28,635 nucleotides of DNA from JAWLFY01 sp964462125 (GTDB taxonomy: Bacteria > Planctomycetota > Planctomycetia > Pirellulales > Pirellulaceae). Positions within the stretch are counted from its first letter, which is position 1. Every line of letters starts with the position of its first letter. Below are positions 24,196 to 28,635 of this stretch, in pieces. The position numbers and the translations under genes were made by a program. The stretch covers positions 1 through 28,635 of the forward strand of contig CAYWXT010000044.1 in the NCBI GenBank assembly GCA_964462125.1, written 5' to 3'. Below the pieces are notes generated by a model, which saw nothing but the letters and a program-made list of their open reading frames with translations, was not told the origin of the DNA and did no database searches.

Positions 24196-25947
24196 TCAGA
24201 GCGAGCCGAGGATCCAGGTGACCGTCAGGAGGGCCGCGCCCGCGACAGCGACGTAGGTGGCCATGGCGGCACGGTGTTGCCAGCGGTCGCGGCGGCGGCG
24301 TTCCGGTGACCACTGCACCTCGTTCTGGATGTCGAGAATCAGGGGAACGATGCCCTCGGCGAATGCCTGGCGGGAATGCCCCGCGGCCCCGGTCGCGGTG
24401 ATGAAGCAGCCCCGGAGACGAACGCGGCCGATTGCGGCAACCACGGCGCGACGGAGCATCCTCGACATTCCCTCCCGGCGCTGCCGCATCGAATCGACCA
24501 GCCGGTGTATCTGGCGATTTTCCAGGGATAGCGCCCGGTCGCACGCTGGGTCGTTGGGGTCGCGCTGCATCAATCGGTAGCCCAGCGGCGGAAACAACTC
24601 GTCACAGATCCAGCGCACCGCATGGTCGATTCCTTGCGGTCCAGCGTCCGGTTCGCTCGGTGGCGGGGCGGGAAGATTGGCACCGAGCCGGCGGTGCCGT
24701 TGTGTGTCAGGAAATCGGTTCAAAAACGCCTGGCTCCCCTCGCACCGGTCCAAATCACAAAAGATGAGCTGTGCCGACACCGACGACTCGGTCGCCGCCG
24801 TGATCGTGGCCAGGTCACGCTCGATCCGCATCCCGACATGGTCCGCCGTCTCAACGTCGTCGGCGGCATCAAGCGGGACCATCAGGAGAACACCGTTGAT
24901 CGGGCAGTAGGGTTGACGGAGTTCCGCAAGTTCTTGGCACACCGCATCCAACCGCTCAAGCAATTGTTCTGCTTCGCTCGAATTCAATCTCAGCAGCGGC
25001 GCCGGGGAATGCCGCGGCTGGAGTACCTCGACGGTCGCCGCAGCCGGTGGTTCAACGGTCAACGTTTCCAAGTCGCTGATCGTTTGGTTCATCCGTTGCA
25101 AGGTGGCTCGGTCGCCGCCGGCGGGCGGATCCTCTACAAGCGTTGCTGTTGCGGTTGCGGTTGCGGTTGCCGACGCTGGCGACGATACGGTTGATCCCGC
25201 GGTCGATCGTGAATGGTCCGCGTGCCCGGCAACGGCCGCGGCGGGACTCAGCTGCGCCCTTTCCGGCGGCGGTTGATCGCCGGACCAAAGGTGGGCGGGT
25301 TCTCGGCTGGCAACTGTGTTCGGTCTCGATTTCGCGGCCTGTTTCTCGGCGCGGGCTTCGGTCGCTTGGCGGGCGAAGCGTCCCAGCAGACTGACGTCGC
25401 GACAGCAAACGTAGATCGCATCCTGATTGCCGCATACCTGGACCGGCTCGTCCGATTCGTCGGGATGAGGCAGAACGATCAGGTCCGCATGCGCGGCAGC
25501 AAAGAACGCGCGAATCCCTTCGGCGGGGCTTCCCAACACCAGGTACAGCGGTGTTCTGGATACGTCGATCCCGGACTGGGCAAAACGATCCAGACCGGCA
25601 CGCAGGCACGAGGTGGTCGCGTCGAACAGCGGCTGCTCCGCAGGCTTGCGCAGCGTACGGGCGACGAACCAGGCAGACCATGCTGTGGCGTACACCAGTC
25701 CACCAACCAGCGGAAGCCAAAGGATGCGGACCAAAGGCAAGGACGAACGAACGAACGTGTCGAGTTGCCAAGCGAGTTGTGCCGCGATCAATAATCCAAG
25801 CACGGTCACCACCGCGATGACATGGATCGCGATCACGAGATGGCGGTGCCAGCCTTGATCAGAACGCCGCCACGCGACCAGCGGGGCCACGGACGCCATT
25901 GCCACGATGCACAACGGATGAAGAATCTTTTGCAAAAGGCCGAACAT
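24196..25947 (-). CDS. Short TssM/IcmF-like T6SS membrane protein without periplasmic domain
   Basis: 583 aa; classical TssM is about 1,100-1,300. The N-terminus has two or three membrane segments (about 10-25, 37-61, 75-97). LYLVLGSPAEGIRAFF (134-149) sits where TssM has its P-loop, but the GxxGxGK[ST] signature is gone. A Pro/Ala/Thr-rich linker follows, then an IcmF-related region (NGVLLMVPLDAADDVETADH; AQLIFCDLDRCEGSQAFLNR) and a final membrane segment at about 562-580, where the protein stops. The order matches TssM truncated after its last membrane span. It lies directly downstream of tssL, as tssM usually does. ATG 25947 is chosen, 53 nt after tssL; a TTG at 26013 overlapping tssL is the alternative. 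Identity as TssM rather than a TssM-derived paralogue is uncertain. Confidence 0.7.
   Translation of the reverse strand: MFGLLQKILHPLCIVAMASVAPLVAWRRSDQGWHRHLVIAIHVIAVVTVLGLLIAAQLAWQLDTFVRSSLPLVRILWLPLVGGLVYATAWSAWFVARTLRKPAEQPLFDATTSCLRAGLDRFAQSGIDVSRTPLYLVLGSPAEGIRAFFAAAHADLIVLPHPDESDEPVQVCGNQDAIYVCCRDVSLLGRFARQATEARAEKQAAKSRPNTVASREPAHLWSGDQPPPERAQLSPAAAVAGHADHSRSTAGSTVSSPASATATATATATLVEDPPAGGDRATLQRMNQTISDLETLTVEPPAAATVEVLQPRHSPAPLLRLNSSEAEQLLERLDAVCQELAELRQPYCPINGVLLMVPLDAADDVETADHVGMRIERDLATITAATESSVSAQLIFCDLDRCEGSQAFLNRFPDTQRHRRLGANLPAPPPSEPDAGPQGIDHAVRWICDELFPPLGYRLMQRDPNDPACDRALSLENRQIHRLVDSMRQRREGMSRMLRRAVVAAIGRVRLRGCFITATGAAGHSRQAFAEGIVPLILDIQNEVQWSPERRRRDRWQHRAAMATYVAVAGAALLTVTWILGSL
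25142..25171 (-). repeat. Hexanucleotide repeat in the TssM-like gene
   Basis: Five GTTGCN units in a row on the plus strand (three exactly GTTGCG). On the minus strand they encode alternating Ala-Thr in the linker between the two cytoplasmic parts of the TssM-like protein. Unit changes would keep the reading frame and only alter linker length. Confidence 0.8.
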
Positions 25948-26000
25948 GGCATTCAAAGCGTGAGTACAGGGAACGTGGTTTAAGGACGCCGCCAGCTCAG

Positions 26001-26630
26001 TTACCGAGCCCAAGCGGCGACGGCGAGGTAGGAGAGCGCCGGTAGCAACACCACGGCAGCGGTCCAGCCAACGTGACTTGCCCGCCTCAACGCCGCGGCC
26101 CCGGCCAGTGGCGGAGCATCGGTCGCCGGAGCCAGATCGTGGCTGAAGGGAAGTTTCAGGTCAGGCACCCAACCGAGTGAAACGCGTATGCGATGGACCC
26201 AGGCAGCCAGCTTCTCAGGCTCCGAGCGATACTGACCGGTGAACCCAAATTGGACGCATAGATAGAAAACGGCGAGATCCTCACGCCGTCCGAGCGTCTC
26301 GGCGAGCGCTGCTTGCCGCCAAAACATCCACGCGCGGTCATTGGACCCGAACCATTCCCCTTCCAGCTTGTTTTCATTCCAGGCATGACCGAGCCGCTCA
26401 TCATCGGTCACGATCTCATCGATCCAGCAAACCAAGGGGTAAACCGATCCCAAGTAGTCGCCGCTGGAATGCCCGGCAGTGAGCTGCGCGTTGTAAACCT
26501 GCGAGAGGAGTTTTTTCAACTCCGCTCGCGGAACCGAGAGCTCGTCCGCAGGAACAGCAGACATTGGATCCAAAAGTCGCCAGGTACGGTCAAAAATCGG
26601 ATCGACGAGTTCAGCCGTTTCAGGAAGCAT
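26001..26630 (-). CDS. tssL: T6SS membrane-complex protein TssL (DotU family)
   Basis: 209 aa, the size of the short TssL/DotU form. The cytoplasmic domain shows the DotU hallmarks in order: LVCWIDEIV (66-74, with Asp71-Glu72), GEWFG (91-95, matching the usual HGExxGG region), LAVFYLCVQFGFTGQYR (119-135) and a membrane anchor at about 185-207, after which the protein ends. There is no OmpA-like peptidoglycan-binding extension. TssL anchors the T6SS membrane complex in the inner membrane together with TssM. The TssM-like gene follows downstream. Start ATG 26630 has no strong Shine-Dalgarno but fits the family N-terminus (LVDPIFDRTWRLL). It is divergent from tssA across 278 bp. Confidence 0.88.
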   Translation of the reverse strand: MLPETAELVDPIFDRTWRLLDPMSAVPADELSVPRAELKKLLSQVYNAQLTAGHSSGDYLGSVYPLVCWIDEIVTDDERLGHAWNENKLEGEWFGSNDRAWMFWRQAALAETLGRREDLAVFYLCVQFGFTGQYRSEPEKLAAWVHRIRVSLGWVPDLKLPFSHDLAPATDAPPLAGAAALRRASHVGWTAAVVLLPALSYLAVAAWAR

Positions 26631-26908
26631 GATGCCGGTTCAGAAACTCGGGAGCGGCGGGGTCGTCGGCTTCGCAAAATCGAGTCATCTGCGTGCCGAG
26701 ATTGGTGTGCCGTGAAACGTAGGTCACCGTGAATATGCTTCTGGTTCCGACGGTTTCTTTTTTTCTCCGGGGTATCCGAACGCTCGTCCACGCGAGTTCA
26801 CGGGAGCGGGAATATGCGGGCTTTCCACGCTTGATTTCGCGATCGTGAGCTAGCGTTGCCGCATAACCCACGTTCCGGCACTGAGCAGGAGCGTGCCCGC
26901 CGCAACAC
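26631..26908. promoter_or_regulatory. Divergent control region between tssL and tssA
   Basis: 278 bp between the two T6SS transcription directions. The heptamer CCGTGAA occurs at 26710-26716 and 26727-26733 (17 bp apart), and its complement TTCACGG at 26797-26803. GAATATGC occurs at 26732-26739 and again near 26810-26817. These may be regulator sites for both operons. A T-rich run lies at about 26749-26764. No clear -35/-10 pair was assigned. Confidence 0.4.
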
Positions 26909-28072
26909 GTGAGATCTGCCGTGGTGCCTTCAAGCCTGCCTTTGACTCTGGACATCGACAAACTGCTGGCGCCGATCTCGGACGAGTCGCCCGGCGGTGA
27001 TCACCATGCCTACAGCCGCGGCCTCCGCACGCAGCTCGCGGAACGACGCAACCCGGATCGGTCGTCCAATCCTGATGATCCTGATCGTGACGGAGGGATG
27101 GAGTCGATCGATTGGACCAAGATCACCGAACTGGCCGAGACCGCACTGCAAACGACGACCAAGGATCTGCGTGTCGCGTGTCACCTGACCGAAGCTGCGA
27201 TGCATCGATGGGGTTTGGCCGGTTTGCGCACCGGCTTGATATTGCTGCGGCGGCTAAGTGAGTCGTGTTGGGACGATCTCGCTCCAGCGATCGATCCCGA
27301 CGACCCAGAAGTTCGCTGTGCGCCACTGGAGAACTTGCTGGACGATCCCAATCACGGGCCACGGCTGCCGAGCGTACTTCGCGGGCTGCCGATTCTCCCC
27401 ACCGCTCCGCAGCCGATCAGTCTGCTGACGGCGATGGCAACAAAGGATGAAAAAGCGTCCCAGGAAGCAGCGACCGCCATCGCCCAAATTTCCACGGAAC
27501 GAGCCGGACAAGTCTCGTCGGAACTGGACGAAACCATCGCTGAACTGGATGCACTTCAACACGCGTTGCTGGAACGACTTGGTGAATATGCACCAACGTT
27601 TCTGCACCTTGGCGAATCGCTTCAGCTTCTTCGTCAGTGGCTTGATCAAGTGTTGCAGCCGCAACTCGAAGCGAACGATACCGGCGAGTCGCAGTCGTCG
27701 AGCCACGCGGACTCGAACGAAATGGCGGACCAATCGCCAGGCCGTGGCGACATCCGTCGGCACGACAGCCCGGCTGGTGCGTTGCGCCGTGAAACTTCCC
27801 GCGGCGGTGAATCTCCGGAGAAAGTCCTCGATCAAACCTCCGACCTGCGAGCAGAAGCGTATCAGCAGCTGAGCCGCGCCGCGGAAGTGCTGCAGCGAAT
27901 CGAGCCGCACAGCCCCATCCCATATATGGTTCAGCGCGCGGTCCAACTCGGACAGCTACCACTTCCTCAGCTGATGACAGTGCTAGTTCGCGAAGAATCA
28001 ACATTAGAAATGTTCAGTCGCGAGCTAGGGTTGTCCGGCGTCGGGGCAGAGTCATCCGCGGATGAGCCATGA
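26909..28072 (+). CDS. tssA: T6SS protein TssA (ImpA family)
   Basis: 387 aa. The N-terminal ImpA_N domain (about residues 15-160) is clear: LDIDKLLAPISDESPGGD, then WTKITELAETAL, KDLRVACHLTEAAMHRWGLAGL and SCWDDLAPAIDPDDPEVR in family order. A poorly conserved charged middle (250-310) follows. The C-terminus (about 315-380) carries AYQQLSRAAEVLQRIEPHSP, the PYMVQRAVQLGQ motif and a final LVREES. This matches the short TssA class, which caps or primes the baseplate and sheath in the cytoplasm. The start is uncertain: GTG at 26909, 26921 or 26924 are all in frame and none has a good ribosome binding site at ideal spacing. It is followed by tssB after 76 nt. Confidence 0.9.
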   Translation: MRSAVVPSSLPLTLDIDKLLAPISDESPGGDHHAYSRGLRTQLAERRNPDRSSNPDDPDRDGGMESIDWTKITELAETALQTTTKDLRVACHLTEAAMHRWGLAGLRTGLILLRRLSESCWDDLAPAIDPDDPEVRCAPLENLLDDPNHGPRLPSVLRGLPILPTAPQPISLLTAMATKDEKASQEAATAIAQISTERAGQVSSELDETIAELDALQHALLERLGEYAPTFLHLGESLQLLRQWLDQVLQPQLEANDTGESQSSSHADSNEMADQSPGRGDIRRHDSPAGALRRETSRGGESPEKVLDQTSDLRAEAYQQLSRAAEVLQRIEPHSPIPYMVQRAVQLGQLPLPQLMTVLVREESTLEMFSRELGLSGVGAESSADEP

Positions 28073-28148
28073 ACACCGATCGACCATCGTCCGGACGCTC
28101 CGGGCGGTAACCTTTCTAAGTCCCATTTCCGCTTACAAGGAGCAATCC

Positions 28149-28635
28149 ATGGGTGACAGTTTGCAACATACGTTGGACCGAGTCCGACGTCCGCGTGTTC
28201 AGGTGACCTACGACGTCGATACCGGCGGGGCCTTGGAGAAGAAGGAGCTCCCCTTGGTGGTCGGCGTGATGGCAGATCTATCCGGACAACCGAGCGAGCC
28301 AAACGCGCCGCTGAAGCAGCGAAAGTTCGTTCCGATTGACCGTGACAACTTCAATGACGTGCTCGCCAGCAGCCACGCCCGGGTGGCCGCACGCGTTCCG
28401 AACCGGCTCGCCGATGACAACACCGAACTGCCCGTTGAGCTGCACTTCAGCTCCTTGGAAGACTTCGAGCCCGAACAGGTTGCACGTCAGGTGCCGGCGT
28501 TGCGGGAGTTGCTCGAAATGCGGGGCCAGCTATCGAACCTGCTCGGCAAGCTGGAAGGCAACGACACGTTGGAGCAGCTGTTGAGCGACGTGCTTGAGAA
28601 CAGCGACACCGCAAAAACCTTGGCTACCGACTTGG
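28149..28635 (+). CDS. tssB: T6SS contractile sheath small subunit TssB (3' end cut by window)
   Basis: 162 codons are seen; the family is normally about 160-180 aa, so nearly the whole protein is present. Hallmarks: VQVTYDVDTGGALEKKELP, LVVGVMADLSG, KFVPIDRDNFNDV, RVPNRL and LHFSSLEDFEPEQVARQVP, followed by the LxxLLxMRGQLSNLLGKLEGN helix. TssB pairs with TssC to form the contractile sheath around the Hcp tube in the cytoplasm. AAGGAG (28137-28142) six bases before ATG 28149 is one of the best Shine-Dalgarno sites in the window, fitting a protein needed in high copy. tssC would be expected just past the right edge. Confidence 0.95.
   Translation, partial: MGDSLQHTLDRVRRPRVQVTYDVDTGGALEKKELPLVVGVMADLSGQPSEPNAPLKQRKFVPIDRDNFNDVLASSHARVAARVPNRLADDNTELPVELHFSSLEDFEPEQVARQVPALRELLEMRGQLSNLLGKLEGNDTLEQLLSDVLENSDTAKTLATDL

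Noticed and set aside
25142..25171. Hexamer repeat as a phase-variation switch for T6SS
   Set aside because: Gain or loss of 6-bp units keeps the frame, so it cannot switch the gene off; it only alters the Ala-Thr linker.
26620..26961. 113-codon minus-strand frame upstream of tssL
   Set aside because: It spans the divergent promoter region and the tssA start and is Arg/Thr-rich with no T6SS similarity. A short 3' part could encode a leader peptide overlapping tssL, but nothing supports it.
28073..28114. 13-codon frame starting at the tssA stop (ATGA overlap)
   Set aside because: Too short to support; the region also holds a 10-bp palindrome (CGTCCGGACG, 28089-28098) that is as likely to be chance at this GC content.

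Overview
The window looks like a chromosomal segment of a Pirellulaceae-type planctomycete (Rhodopirellula-like). The reasons are a GC-rich composition, a run of exported S1 sulfatases, a cysteine-rich secreted repeat protein, a DUF58/BatA-type von Willebrand pair, and a type VI secretion (T6SS) locus with an unusual membrane module. This assignment is inferred from gene content; no marker gene is present. I saw no tRNA, rRNA, CRISPR array, insertion sequence or phage gene.

Layout. (1) Positions 1-3966: a partial membrane-anchored protein on the minus strand (duplicated N-terminal motif, C-terminal 18-bp tandem repeat), divergent from an overlapping DUF58 / vWA-BatA gene pair. (2) 4033-7411: an exported VCBS/FG-GAP repeat protein (minus), a 20-cysteine secreted protein built from three repeated modules (plus), and a D-2-hydroxyacid dehydrogenase (minus) whose 3' end overlaps a likely small unrecognised gene. 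(3) 7768-20516: eight consecutive plus-strand sulfatases, all with a secretion signal and a cysteine-type formylglycine motif, separated by about 28-100 nt. A type III (isoaspartyl-peptidase-type) asparaginase follows 7 nt behind the last one. (4) 21854-24187: an exported TPR protein fused to a C-terminal thioredoxin/peroxiredoxin-like domain. (5) 24196-28635: T6SS genes. tssL and a short TssM/IcmF-like gene run on the minus strand, divergent from tssA and tssB on the plus strand; tssB is cut by the window edge.

How the genes may work together. The sulfatase run is likely one transcript that desulfates a heavily and heterogeneously sulfated glycan outside the cytoplasm. At least three members are iduronate-2-sulfatase-like and one is sulfamidase-like, which fits a glycosaminoglycan-like substrate, but no glycoside hydrolase, lyase, transporter or sulfatase-maturation enzyme lies in the window. 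The coupled asparaginase hints at accompanying peptide or amino-acid amide processing. In the T6SS locus, the visible TssM-like protein keeps the membrane segments and the cytoplasmic region but lacks both an intact P-loop and the large periplasmic half. This is the most unusual system-level feature in the window.
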